Of a DNA stretch of 64,000 nt, positions 1-13,000 are shown piece after piece. Source of the stretch: Pogonophryne albipinna (lineage: Eukaryota > Chordata > Actinopteri > Perciformes > Artedidraconidae); contig CM053260.1 in the NCBI GenBank assembly GCA_028583405.1, positions 29,870,538-29,934,537 on the forward strand. The letters are read 5' to 3'. The translations under genes and the position numbers were made by a program. The notes under the pieces are model-generated. The model did no database searches and had not been told where the DNA came from. It saw only the letters and a list, made by a program, of their open reading frames with translations. The first letter of the stretch is position 1; each line of letters opens with the position of its first letter.

Positions 1-30
1 TTACTTTGTAACGCGTTAGTCCCAACACTG
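1..30 (-). mobile_element. hAT transposon terminus cut by window edge
   Basis: Read on the minus strand this starts CAGTGTTGGGACTAACGCGT, the same terminus as the hAT element at 47860. The left arm therefore also enters this element, and the rest lies outside the window. Confidence 0.7.
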
Positions 31-443
31 CCTCTGACCCCCCTGTGGCCCCCTAACAATGAAACGTTTTTTTTTTGTTTTTTTTAAATGTATATTTTCT
101 GGTACTCGGTTTGCCAAAAACCGCGTAATGTGAGATTGTGCAGACACCCTTATGTAAAGTAGAGATGTAACTGTTCATTGCCTTTATTTTTATATAAATA
201 TGGTGTTAGTGCAAACATTGCACTATAACTTAAGCTGAAGCTAACAGTAATAACTATAAGATATATCTGAAATAAATAAGTGTACTGAAACAAATACCAA
301 TAACTGTATTGCATTGTTTTCTTATGCGCAATTACTTCATACTGTCTAGTTCTCTTTTTCGTCCTGCATTTATTGTGCCCCCCTCAGAAAATAACTGGCC
401 CCCCAGTGGCCCCCCCAGTCAAATTGGTCTAGAACCGCCACTG
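31..443 (-). mobile_element. Fragment with hAT-like terminus CAGTGGCGGTTCTAGACC
   Basis: The inner end, read on the minus strand, is CAGTGGCGGTTCTAGACC followed by a G-rich stretch, typical of hAT-type ends in fish. A matching opposite terminus and target-site duplication were not found. The same fragment lies at 47444-47859. Confidence 0.45.
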
Positions 444-469
444 CCGCAGGGAGCTAGCTTGCTGACCCC

Positions 470-930
470 CCTGGGTCATTAGCATACAAAGGGGGTCATA
501 ACGGGGTCATTAGCATACAAAGGGGGTCATAACGGGGTCATTAGCATACAAAGGGGGTCATCACGGGGTCATTAGCATACACAGGGGGTCATAACGGGGT
601 CATTAGCATACAAAGGGGGTCATAACGGGGTCATTAGCATACAAAGGGGGTCATAACGGGGTCATTAGCATACACAGGGGGTCATAACGGGGTCATTAGC
701 ATACAAAGGGGTCATAACGGGGTCATTAGCATACACAGGGGGTCATAACGGGGTCATTAGCATACAAAGGGGGTCATCACGGGGTCATTAGCATACACAG
801 GGGGTCATAACGGGGTCATTAGCATACAAAGGGGTCATAACGGGGTCATTAGCATACACAGGGGGTCATAACGGGGTCATTAGCATACAAAGGGGTCATA
901 ACGGGGTCATTAGCATACAAAGGGGGTCAT
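470..930. repeat. 31-bp minisatellite (left arm)
   Basis: About 15 units, each containing GGGGTCATTAGCATACAAAG and GGGGTCATAAC. Units vary by AAAG/ACAG and GGGG/GGGGG. The right-arm array (47097-47415) has only about 10 units. Confidence 0.93.
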
Positions 931-934
931 AACA

Positions 935-1857
935 TATGTTTAATCACATGATATTTTTTAATTGAAAGGTGAATTTATAAAGATAATATGGGGTTTCCGA
1001 CAATGTGTTGCAACAGCTAAAGTTGACCCCCTGCTGGGGCCGAGCGTCAGAGACTGACATGTTCCTTAGTGTTTTCACAATGTTTTCACAGAAGACTCAG
1101 ACACTGAAACCATGAAATCCTTTTATTATGGATATCAAATAATATATTTAAAAAGCATATTGAAGTCGGTGTGAAGCCTGGAAATAATCTCCAGCTTTAC
1201 ATTTATTATGTCTCTAAACATTTATTTCCTCTGTCAAAGTGGTTCAATCCTTGAACAGAAACCACATGTTTTATAAAAGATAAATGAGATTTGGATGGAT
1301 TTTATACAGAAACCTGAGACTCTAACATACAAAGACAAAATAAATCTACATATATTTATACTTATTTATATTCAAAAAGGCAGTAAAATGATGCCAAGTA
1401 TCACACGCTGATTGCTGGGGCCTCGTTACAGAAAAGTATCTTCTGATCAAATAAATATACCTGGCAGTATAAAAAAAGCCATTACAGTTTGCTCCACTTT
1501 TACTTGTCGCAAAAATTAAAATGATGCTTTAATGCTAATTATAATCCAGTGATTTCATATATATATATTTCAGAAAATTCGAAATGATTTGTGCTTTTTT
1601 GTTACTTTTAAGTATTTGGATGCTCATGGATGCTTAAGTATATTATACACATTCTGATTATGCCTACTGTTATCTTAATACACATTATTGCCTCTGCATT
1701 GGATTATTATCTGATAATAACTAAATAATTAACTCCGTCTGAAAGCAGAAGTCGAGGGCAAATTATTGCAAGTCTCTTCAGTGCGCATGTCACAAAATGA
1801 TTTAAAAAGAAAAGCCAAATTCTGGAAAAACAAAAAAAAGAAGTGACATTTTGTAAA
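935..1857. other. Intergenic AT-rich stretch, no gene seen
   Basis: No coding exon or RNA gene is recognised. Around 1290-1440 there is a diverged copy of a motif also seen near 2520-2645, with the shared core GATTGCTGGGGCCTCGTTAC. The first 10-20 bases mark where the two arms stop matching for about 100 bp. Confidence 0.6.
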
Positions 1858-2100
1858 AATAGATTCAACTTATTGTCGTTACGTAGTACAGGTACCAGGT
1901 AACGAATCGGTTTCTCTGCATTTGACCCATCCTAGTGTTAGGAGCAGTGGGCTGCCATTTTGAACGGCGCCCGGGGAGCAGTGTAGGGAACGGTGCCTTG
2001 CTCAGGGACACCTCGGTAGCACTTGGTCTTTCCGGGACTTGAACTGGTGACCTTCCAGTTGCCAAGCCAAGTCCCTATGGACTTCGCCACCACCGCCCCA
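1858..2100 (-). mobile_element. tRNA-derived SINE (left arm)
   Basis: On the minus strand the element begins GGGGCGGTGGTGGCGAAGTC and carries a B-box-like GTTCAAGTCCC about 60 bp in. A body ending near AATAAGTTGAATC follows. This fits a tRNA-headed SINE of the kind common in teleosts; the exact family is not assigned. It is inserted within or beside the hAT-terminus sequence at 2101-2296. The identical insertion in the right arm (45835-46080) shows that it predates the duplication, or that the arms are allelic. Confidence 0.72.
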
Positions 2101-2296
2101 AAAAGTCAAATTCTAAGAAAAAAAGTCGAAATTTGAGATGCATTGTGGGACATGTAGTTTATGGACATCGTACTTCTGTAAATCGGCCTGTAACCGTATA
2201 ATAAACATATTATATTCTTTCAGAGCTCTTGCGGGGCCACATGAAATGAAGTCGCGGGCCGGATTTGGCCCCCGGGCCTTGAGTTGGACACCCCTG
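2101..2296 (-). mobile_element. hAT terminus CAGGGGTGTCCAACTC (left arm)
   Basis: On the minus strand the sequence starts CAGGGGTGTCCAACTCAAGG, then a GGCCCGGGGGCC motif and CATGTGGCCCC, a widespread hAT-type terminus in vertebrates. Only one end is seen. The SINE interrupts it. The counterpart is at 45637-45834. Confidence 0.65.
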
Positions 2297-3344
2297 ATTT
2301 AAAGTCTTTATGTTCTGATATCCTCGTGCATCCCGAGTAATTTAGAATTCAAAATGTGGGAAAGAAGATGGGATTTCCTTCTTAAATGCAGATTTAAAAT
2401 CCTAAAGGTCATCCCAGCAGTAAACTGAGACAGGTGACGATTAAAGAGTCAGTTTCCTTTACAAACATATACAATGTAAATGTTTTAGCGTAATGTTAAG
2501 GCTTCGTTTGGTAATTGAACGCACCGTATCCTCACACACAGAGGAAACATACAAAAAAAACTAATCTAAATATATTTATACTTATTTTTATAATAAACAA
2601 GCTGTAAAAATGAGTTTCAAATGCTGATTGCTGGGGCCTCGTTACGGAAAGATAGATCCATTATTCTGCACTCGACCTGTAATGCCTGTTTCCTTCATTA
2701 GTGGAGATACACAAGCCATAATATCAGCGCCTGTATAAACGATTTCCGATACAGAAACACGCTTAATTAGTTTTAACCTAATTGCAAGACTCTTTTCTGT
2801 AATGGAGGTAATATTTTTTTTATATGCCAACTGGAAATGCAACTGGCAAATTAGTATAACTCGTGTTTTTCGTAAATATCTTTGGTAGCCACTGTGATAA
2901 ATTAATATAAAAGATATATATATATATATTGATGTATTTATAAAGAGATGAATATATATATATATATAAAATGATTTTAATATTACATTTTGTGGTCATT
3001 TTAAAGCCTTTATTTGGCATACCTGTATATTTAAAGATTTCTACCTAAGAAAAAGGACTGTGTAGTCAAAGCTAAAATCCTTCTCTACAATAAGATGGAG
3101 TTTCTTTCCTTAATGCAGTTAGGACATGTGTTTCTGTAACACAAAACATGGATACAACCACATACAACTGCAGTTTTAAGAGTCAGTTTCCTGTCTTGAA
3201 GAACAATTAGTCTAACGATGTTTAGCATAATGATAAGGCTTCGTTTGGTCATTGAACGCACCGTATCTTCACACAGAGGAGACCATGAAGGCACCAGTTA
3301 GTAATTTCTATCGATCACAGGTGAGTTACTGCAATCTACTTTCT
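2297..3344. other. Intergenic DNA with diverged internal duplications
   Basis: A block around 2447-2545 (AAGAGTCAGTTTCCT ... ATTGAACGCACCGTATCCTC) recurs in diverged form at 3179-3290, and the GATTGCTGGGGCCTCGTTAC motif recurs at 1412 and 2625. Short AT dinucleotide runs lie at 2910-2965. No gene recognised. Confidence 0.6.
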
Positions 3345-4005
3345 ACTTCTTACATGTTGAACCCAAATACCTGTACTTTCTACTTCTCTCATGTTGAACT
3401 CAAATACCTGTACTTTCTACTTCTTACATGTTGAACTCAAATACCTGTACTTTCTACTTCTTACATGTTGAACACAAATACCTGTACTTTCTACTTCTTA
3501 CATGTTGAACCCAAATACCTGTACTTTCTACTTCTTACATGTTGAACTCAAATACCTGTACTTTCTACTTCTTACATGTTGAACTCAAATACCTGTACTT
3601 TCTACTTCTCTCATTTCCCAAACAGCTGGTTCCTTTAGTCTTAATGTGTGTTTGGTGGCGTGATCATTATTCTTTAGAGTCATTGCGTGCCTATTGATTT
3701 GAACACGATCCGTGTATCCATCATTTCCTGGTCTTCTCTAAAGAAGAGGGACCAATGGAAACGTTGTCATGTTGCCGTTGTTCAGCATGGAAACATTCAT
3801 TAGCTAACAATGACATTATTGTTCTATTAATATAAAGGGAGGTCAGGTACTCTTTAAAACAGCTGCTAGTTATGGGTACTTTTTACTGAAGTACATTTCA
3901 GAGCCTCTTTACTTTTACTTGAGTAAAGAAGTTTAGTCAGTACTTCTACTTTCACCAGAGTATTTTAAACACGAGTATCTGTACTTCTACTTGAGTAAAG
4001 GATGT
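3345..4005 (+). mobile_element. Element A copy with 37-bp array, about 7 units (outer, left arm)
   Basis: The 37-bp array (unit containing TTGAACCCAAATACCTGTAC) is followed by the same 400-bp tail seen at 22570-22991, starting TTTCCCAAACAGCTGGTTCC and ending in AGTACTTCTACT-rich DNA. It lacks the CAGAGATGG terminus, so it is truncated. Its array is short compared with the inner copy (19327-22991). Confidence 0.8.
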
Positions 4006-4088
4006 GTGAAGACAAACGTGTTTTGTGACATTGGGTTCGATTTGACTATAGGGGGTTATATATATATATATATATATGTGAGATATGT

Positions 4089-7000
4089 TTATAAGATGGA
4101 GCAGGCGGAGGGGTATTTGGCAGCGAACACCTGGTTCTCCACCCCGTAGACGAAGAAGCTGAAGTCCTTCCCGCTGTACGTGTAGATAGCGTGGGTGAGA
4201 GGAACCAGCTCGATGGTCTGCCGCTGAGAGAGGGAGGGGAGAGAGTGGTGAGAGTCATCTTTAGGGAGGGAAATGTACGGTCATTATGCATCACTTTGTA
4301 GTTTTTAAACATCAATTTTGATATTAGCATCACTTTTTGTAGTCATTTGACACCCTTTTGTAGTCTTTTTGTTAATTTGTAGTCCTTTTGTCCCTTTGTA
4401 GTCATTTGGCACCCTTTAGTAGTCTGTTTGTTACTTTGTAGTCCTTTGGCACCCTTTTGTAGTCTTTTTGTTACTTTGTAGTCCTTTAGCACCCTTTTGT
4501 AGTCTTTATAGTCCTTTGGCACCCTTTAGTAGTCTGTTTGTTACTTTGTAGTCCTTTAGTACCCTTTTGTAGTCTTTTTGTCCCTTTGTAGTCCTTTGGC
4601 ACCCTTTAGTAGTCTGTTTGTTACTTTGTAGTCCTTTGGCACCCTTTTGTAGTCTTTTTGTTACTTTGTAGTCCTTTAGCACCCTTTTGTAGTCTTTGTA
4701 GTCCTTTGGCACCCTTTAGTAGTCTGTTTGCTACTTTGTAGTCCTTTGGTAGTGTTTTTGTTACTTTGTAGTCCTTTAGCACCCTTTTGTAGTCTTTGTG
4801 TTACTTTGTAGTCCTTTGGTAGTCTTTTTGTTACTTTGTAGTCCTTTAGCACCCTTTTGTAATCTTTGTGTTACTTTGTAGTCCTTTGGCACCCTTTTGT
4901 AGTCTTTTTGTTACTTTGTAGTCCTTTGGCACCCTTTTGTAGTCTTTTTTTGTTACTTTGTAGTCCTTTAGCACCCTTTTGTATTCTTTGTAGTCCTTTG
5001 GCACCCTTTAGTAGTCTGTTTGTTACTTTGTAGTCCTTTGGTAGTGTTTTTGTTACTTTGTAGTCCTTTAGCACCCTTTGGTAGTCTTTGTGTTACTTTG
5101 TAGTCCTTTGGTAGTCTTTTTGTTACTTTGTAGTCCTTTAGTACCCTTTTGTAGTCTTTTTGTCCCTTTGTAGTCATTTGGCACCCTTTAGTAGTCTGTT
5201 TGTTACTTTGTAGTCCTTTGGCACCCTTTTGTAGTCTTTTTGTTACTTTGTAGTCCTTTAGCACCCTTTTGTAGTCTTTATAGTCCTTTGGCACCCTTTA
5301 GTAGTCTGTTTGTTACTTTGTAGTCCTTTAGTACCCTTTTGTAGTCTTTTTGTCCCTTTGTAGTCCTTTGGCACCCTTTAGTAGTCTGTTTGTTACTTTG
5401 TAGTCCTTTGGCACCCTTTTGTAGTCTTTTTGTTACTTTGTAGTCCTTTAGCACCCTTTTGTAGTCTTTGTAGTCCTTTGGCACCCTTTAGTAGTCTGTT
5501 TGCTACTTTGTAGTCCTTTGGTAGTGTTTTTGTTACTTTGTAGTCCTTTAGCACCCTTTTGTAGTCTTTGTGTTACTTTGTAGTCCTTTGGTAGTCTTTT
5601 TGTTACTTTGTAGTCCTTTAGCACCCTTTTGTAATCTTTGTGTTACTTTGTAGTCCTTTGGCACCCTTTTGTAGTCTTTTTGTTACTTTGTAGTCCTTTG
5701 GCACCCTTTTGTAGTCTTTTTGTTACTTTGTAGTCCTTTAGCACCCTTTTGTAGTCTTTGTAGTCCTTTGGCACCCTTTAGTAGTCTGTTTGTTACTTTG
5801 TAGTCCTTTGGTAGTGTTTGTGTTACTTTGTAGTCCTTTAGCACCCTTTGGTAGTCTTTGTGTTACTTTGTAGTCCTTTGGTAGTCTTTTTGTTACTTTG
5901 TAGTCCTTTGGCACCCTTTTGTAGTCTTTTTGCTACTTTGTAGTCCTTTGGCACCCTTTGGTAGTCTTTTTGTTACTTTGTAGTCCTTTAGCACCCTTTT
6001 GTAGTCTTTGTAGTCCTTTAGCACCCTTTTGTAGTATTGTTGCTACTTTGTAGTCCTTTAGCACCCTTTTGTAGTCTTTTTGTTACTTTGTAGTCCTTTA
6101 GCACCCTTTTGTAGTATTGTTGCTACTTTGTAGTCCTTTAGCACCCTTTTGTAGTCTTGTTGCTACTTTGTAGTCCTTTTGTAGTCTTTTTGCTACTTTG
6201 TAGTCTCTGTTGATGTCTTGTAGTCATTATGCATCACTTTTTGTAGTCTTTTTGGATGTTCTTTAAGTCATTTTGTGTCACTTTGTAGTCATTTGGAACC
6301 TTTTTGTAGTCTTGTTGTTACTTTGTAGTCCCTGTTATTGTTTTGTGTCATTTTGTCGTCTTTTTGCATCACTTTCTAGTCATTTTGAAATACTTTGTAG
6401 TGTTTTTGTGTCACTGTATTTTTTTTTCTACATCTCTTTTTGGTTGTAGTGTTTCAATTCGTAATCTTTTTCACCATTCTGTAGTCTTTGAGCATTTTTT
6501 GTTGTTGTTTTGAGTTGATTTGTAGTAATTTTTTCCTTAACTTGGTCATCTGGGCGCTGGGTGCAAAACACCCTTATGAGGTTTTTAAGTATCTTTTATG
6601 GTTGTTTTGTTGTCTTTTCTTTCTCACTTTGTGGTCTTTTAGCTTCTCTTTGGCTTGTTTTTTGTCATTTTGTAGTCATTTTCTATACTTTGTAGTCTTG
6701 TATATCTCTCCTTGTGGTTGTTTTACATCTCCCTTCAGTTTTTTGCCTCTCTTTCAGACACATTTTGAGGTCCATGTTTGTGTGCACCTGCTGCAGGATG
6801 CGGCTGGTGGAGCTGAAGCGCCCGTAGTGTTCGTTGATCATCTTTGTGGTAACATCACAGATCTCCTGATCGGGGAAACCCTGGATGGGATAAACCTGGA
6901 GGGAAGGAGAAGACACACACACATCGTCGTATTGTCATACTGATATTTTGTACAAACTGTGAAGTCCACTGAGACAAATGTAACATTTGTGATATTGGGC

Positions 7001-10000
7001 TATATAAATAAACATTGATTGATTGATTAACATCAACACAGACTGAACCCTCTGCTGGTTGATGTCAGCAGGTGGTGAGCAGTGGTGTGTGTGCTATGTG
7101 ACAACTACCACACACACCACAACTTCTAATCGATTGCTACAGAGCGCAGGAGGTCTGGGGTAAATGTAAATATGAAAGGTCCTCTATTATGAAAAATCCA
7201 CTTCTTCATGTCTCTTCTACATCAACATGTGTCCCCTCTTCTTCATGTCTCTTCTACATCAACATGTGTCCCCTCTTCTTCATGTCTCTTCTACATCAAC
7301 ATGTGTCCTCTCTTCTCCATGTCTCTTCTACATCAACATGTGTCCCCTCTTCCTCATGTCTCTTCTACATCACCATGTGTCCCCTCTTCTCCATGTCTCT
7401 TCTACATCAACATGTGTCCCCTCTTCTTCATGTCTCTTCTACATCAACATGTGTCCCCTCTTCTTCATGTCTCTTCCACATCAACATGTGTCCCCTCTTC
7501 TTCATGTCTCTTCTACATCAACATGTGTCCCCTCTTCTTCATGTCTCTTCTACATCAACATGTGTCCCCTCTTCTTCATGTCTCTTCTACATCAACATGT
7601 GTCCCCTCTTCTCCATGTCTCTTCTACATCAACATGTGTCCCCTCTTCTCCATGTCTCTTCTACATCAACATGTGTCCCCTCTTCTCCATGTCTCTTCTA
7701 CATCACCATGTGTCCCCTCTTCTTCATGTCTCTTCTACATCAACATGTGTCCCCTCTTCTTCATGTCTCTTCTACATCAACATGTGTCCCCTCTTCTTCA
7801 TGTCTCTTCTACATCAACATGTGTCCCCTCTTCTTCATGTCTCTTCTACATCAACATGTGTCCCCTCTGTGGAAAGAGACTCTGAAAGTTTCAGGAACAA
7901 AGATTCTCTCTTTTTGATCCATTTCTATAAAAACCTGTCTGAAAATCAGCTGAGCAGATTTTGGCCACTTTATGATGTCATAACGATGTTTTGTCTTGTG
8001 TAACCATTAGCCAATCAGCAACCAAGGTAACACCCCCCCCTTCCCCATTATCACCTGAATCTCCTCCTAGAGCTCCATTGAGTTATTTGTAACCAAATGT
8101 CTCTCAGAGGGGCGTGGGGAGGGGCTCCTTATTTTCATCTAAAGTAACAGACAGAGAATCAGCATTTTGGAAACAGGCCTGAAACAGAGGGGATTATGGG
8201 TAAAGCTGCAATGATCTGTTTGGTGTTTCAGCCAATCAGAGACAGGCTCTGGATATATCTGAGACCTATAATATCTTGATGAAGAACAGTATAATAGGGG
8301 ACCTTTAACTACAATTCAGTAATGTACTGTATATTCAGAGAGAAGGTGGACAAACTTCTCCAGCTGGTGATCTGTATCACATGCATGCAGATATGGAATT
8401 AACAGCGGCACTATAATTAAACATATCCTAACAGAATTAAGGAGAAAAAGCCTTGAGAAATCAGACTTTCCCATGGACCATAATGAGTCTGTGATTGAAC
8501 AATGTACTTTCTGCACCTCTGCCCTCCGAAATACTGTTGTTTTGTGCATGTTTCTGTGTATTATGTGTATTTTCAATGTAGTGTTTTGTGTATGTCTATT
8601 ATGTATTGTCAAAACAAAAAGAAAGTTTTCAAAAAGAAAAGGAGGAAAGGGACAAAAGTGAGCAGTGGTTTGTTTTCACCAGGTTACTCTCATCGATGAA
8701 GAAAGGGTCTCCTGAAACATTCTCAAAGTTCTTGTCGGGGAAATCCGGCTGGCGGTCGGGGATAAAGTTGCTAATGTTGTTCTTCCTGCAAACCCAAAAA
8801 ACGTATTTTTAAACCTAAAAAAGACGATGAAGCAGACGTGCAGAAGCAGGAGTTCTTACCATGTGACCGTGAGCTGGATGGAGTGCAGCATGTTCTGACT
8901 GCCCTGACACACAGAGCAGGTCTTATAGCCCATCCCATGGCAGGAGATGCACCTGAGAGGAGGAGCAGGAGAAAGCATCAGATGGTGGAATATTATTCAG
9001 CCTAAAGTCACAATCAGAAATCCTTTGTGGTCCAGCGCGTCCACAGCTCAACTTTAAAGTCTTTTCTCATCACTTTGTAGTCATTTAGGGTCTCTAGTTC
9101 GTACTCATGAAGCGTCACTCTGTAGACTTCTTGGACCCTTTTGTAGTCTTTCAGCGTCCGTGTAGTAAGGTTTAAGGTTGTATTGTAGTCCGTCTTAATG
9201 CCATCAACCTGCCACTAAGTAGTCTTTTTGCAACACTAAGTAGTCTTTTTGCAACACTTAGTAGTCTTTTTGCAACACGTAGTAGTCTGTTTGCAACACT
9301 AAGTAGTCTTTTTGCAACACTTAGTAGTCTTTTTGCAACACTTAGTAGTCTTTTTACAACACTAAGTAGTCTTTTTGCAACACTAACTAGTCTTTTTGCA
9401 ACACTTAGTCGTCTTTTTGCAACAATTAGTCGTCTTTTTGCAACACTAAGTAGTCTTTTTGCAACACGTAGTCGTCTTTTTGCAACACGTAGTCGTCTTT
9501 TTGCAACACGTAGTCGTCTTTTTGCAACACTTAGTAGTCTTTTTGCAACACTTAGTCGTCTTTTTGCAACACGTAGTCGTCTTTTTGCAACACTTAGTCC
9601 TCTTTTTGCAACACGTAGTCGTCTTTTTGCAACACTAAGTAGTCTTTTTGCAACACTTAGTCCTCTTTTTGCAACACTTAGTCGTCTTTTTGCAACACTT
9701 AGTAGTCTATTTGCAACACTTAGTCGTCTTTTTGCAACACTTAGTAGTCTTTTTGCAACACTAAGTTGTCTTTTTGCAACACTTAGTAGTCTTTTTGCAA
9801 CACTTAGTTGTCTTTTTGCAACACTTAGTCCTCTTTTTGCAACACGTAGTCGTCTTTTTGCAACACTAAGTAGTCTTTTTGCAACACTAAGTAGTCTTTT
9901 TGCAACACTTAGTAGTCTTTTTGCAACACTTAGTAGTCTTTTTGCAACACGTAGTAGTCTTTTTGCAACACTTAGTAGTCTTTTTGCAACACTTAGTCGT

Positions 10001-13000
10001 CTTTTTGCAACACTTAGTAGTCTTTTTGCAACACTTAGTCGTCTTTTTGCAACACTTAGTAGTCTTTTTGCAACACTTAGTAGTCTTTTTGCAACACTTA
10101 GTTGTCTTTTTGCAACACTAAGTAGTCTTTTTGCAACACTAAGTAGTCTTTTTGCAACACGTAGTCGTCTTTTTGCAACACGTAGTCGTCTTTTTGCAAC
10201 ACTTAGTAGTCTTTTTGCAACACTTAGTAGTCTTTTTGCAACACTTAGTCGTCTTTTTGAAACACGTAGTCGTCTTTTTGCAACACTAAGTAGTCTTTTT
10301 GCAGCATTTAGTAGTCTTTTTGCAACACGTAGTCGTCTTTTTGCAACACTTAGTAGTCTTTTTGCAACACTAAGTAGTCTTTTTGCAACACTTAGTAGTC
10401 TTTTTGCAACACTTAGTAGTCTTTTTGCAACACTAAGTTGTCTTTTTGCAACACTAAGTAGTCTTTTTGCAACACTTAGTAGTCTTTTGCAACACTTAGT
10501 AGACTTTTTGCAACACTAAGTAGTCTTTTTGCAACACTTAGTAGTCTTTTTGCAACACTTAGTCGTCTTTTTGCAACACTTAGTAGTCTTTTTGCAACAC
10601 TTAGTCATCTTTTTGCAACACTTAGTAGTCTTTTTGCAACAATAAGTTGTCTTTTTGCAACACTTAGTAGTCTTTTTGCAACACTTAGTTGTCTTTTTGC
10701 AACAATTAGTCGTCTTTTTGCAACAATTAGTCGTCTTTTTGCAACACTAAGTAGTCTTTTTGCAACACGTAGTCGTCTTTTTGCAACACGTAGTCGTCTT
10801 TTTGCAACACGTAGTCGTCTTTTTGCAACACTTAGTAGTCTTTTTGCAACACTTAGTCGTCTTTTTGCAACACGTAGTCGTCTTTTTGCAACACTTAGTA
10901 GTCTTTTTGCAACACTTAGTCGTCTTTTTGCAACACTTAGTTGTCTTTTTGCAACACTAAGTAGTCTTTTTGCAACACTAAGTAGTCTTTTTGCAACACT
11001 TAGTCGTCTTTTTGCAACACTTAGTCGTCTTTTTGCAACACTCAGTTCAGGCTGAGCTCAGGCTGAGCTCAGGATGAGTTCAGGCTGAGTTCAGGCTGAG
11101 TTCAGGATGAGCTCAGGCTGAGTTCAGGCTGAGCTCAGGCTGAGTTCAGGCTGAGCTCAGGCTGAGTTCAGGATGAGTTCAGGCTGAGTTCAGGCTGAGC
11201 TCAGGCTGAGTTCAGGATGACTTCAGGCTGACTTCAGGATGAGTTCAGGCTGAGCTCAGGCTGAGCTCAGGCTGAGTTCAGGCTGAGTTCAGGCTGAGTT
11301 CAGGCTGAGTTCAGGCTGAGTTCAGGCTGAGTTCAGGCTGAGTTCAGGCTGAGTTCAGGCTGAGTTCAGGCTGAGTTCAGGCTGAGCTCAGGCTGGGAAA
11401 TCCGCGGAGCCGCGGCTGAGAAAAGATAAGGGTAAAAGTGAGCGTTGAGTCTCTCACCTCTTGCGTCCTCGGCCGTTGCAGGAGTTGCAGCGTTTGTTTC
11501 TGGAGCGACCGTGACCGTGGCAGAACGGACAGCGTTTCTGCAGAATCAGAGAGAGAGAGGCAGCGTTTTATCCTACATTTTATATAAAACAAAGGTATGT
11601 TAACAAATACAGAGAGAGACGAGCTGAAACGATAAGTCGATCAACACGAAGACACCTTCATAACCCATTCCTCTTTACATTTTTGGGGAGGAAATATGCC
11701 AAATATTTATCATTTCTAGTTTTTAAACAAAGTAATATAATCAGTAATGTGGATTTAATGAGTTCAGGAAATGACATCACTTTACTGTAATGCAGCATTT
11801 CAAACCAGGAAAACACACTTAGGTCATGGTAAGATCATTTCAATCTAAGACGATACCCAGTCTTATATCCCAATATCGATATACTTTATAATAAATATAT
11901 CATTTCTAAATTGTGAGGCGTTTCTTTGGCTCATGTTACCCAACCCATAACGTTCTCAAACTCTTAATAAATCCTTTAAATCAGGTTTAAAACAGGACGT
12001 CTCACCTGTCCTCTTCCATGGCAGCCGACACAGCGGGTTCTTCCACAGCCGTTACACTTGTGACACATCTAGAAAACACACAAATGCATTATGTTGGTAA
12101 AAGAAAAACACTAAGAAGGACAATCATAGGAACAGAGTTTTACTTTGACGAAGGAGGAGTGTGGCACGCGGGCCTTCTCCACGCGGTCGCTGTATCTCTG
12201 AGGCAGCATCAGAGGGATGTCCCAGGGAGGAGGACTCGCTCCGTACTGAGGACCGTCCACCACCTGCCCTGTGGAACAACAACAGGACGCCATCTTCAAC
12301 TTTTAACTAACGTCAGCACTGATTTTGTATCATATGACTTCACTGACTGGGCTAGTGGGAGAGAATCTACCTCTGGAGGGAACACAGGCATTCTAGCCTC
12401 TGCAGACCATTAACCTGCACTCACACCTATAGAACACACTACAGGAGAGGGAGCACCACAAAGAAGCATAATAGGGCCCCTTTAAAGAGCACATTTTTAC
12501 CAGTGAAGGGTTCAAACTCCCAGGCGCTGGTTCTGGTCTCTGTGTACGTCTCCAGTCGATACTGCAGAAGAAGAGAAGCAGGAAATGATAAATGGAAGTG
12601 ATCCCTTTTTATTTTGTTATTCTAAGTTACCCTTTGAAGCTGAGATGTATTTCTGTATATAAACAGCTCTGCAGGATTTGTAAAAGCAGGGTGTATGCAG
12701 GAATCCTGAAGTCACATGTAAAACCTTTTAAGACCTTTTTTAAGACCCTTTCCGTACATTTGAAGACCTCATCGCCACTTGGAGTTTTAACCGGTTACCT
12801 TGGCGACACACTTTACCTCACATTGACTATATACAGTATTGATTGTCCTTCCTCCTTATCTTCCAACCATTTGGACGCAGACTTGCATTTCCCCATAACG
12901 ATGTTTAACAACCGGCGTAAACGGACCTTCTCGCTATCAAGCAGTGAGCGTGCGATGTCCTGTTCAGATGACGTCAAACCCAACGGGATGCCATCAATAA

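Noticed and set aside
1858..2100. Possible tRNA gene
   Set aside because: Only a tRNA-like head with a B box, followed by a SINE body; no full cloverleaf supported.
4506..5484. KDYK-type repeat proteins on the minus strand (and 42444-43422)
   Set aside because: 40-bp intronic minisatellite; not conserved in frame along the array.
7189..8003. Three overlapping open frames of 225-258 codons (and their mirror at 39841-40656)
   Set aside because: The same 37-bp array inside element B, in a ssuh2 intron.
9212..11040. Possible CRISPR-like array
   Set aside because: Units are contiguous 21-bp tandem repeats with no unique spacers, in a vertebrate intron.
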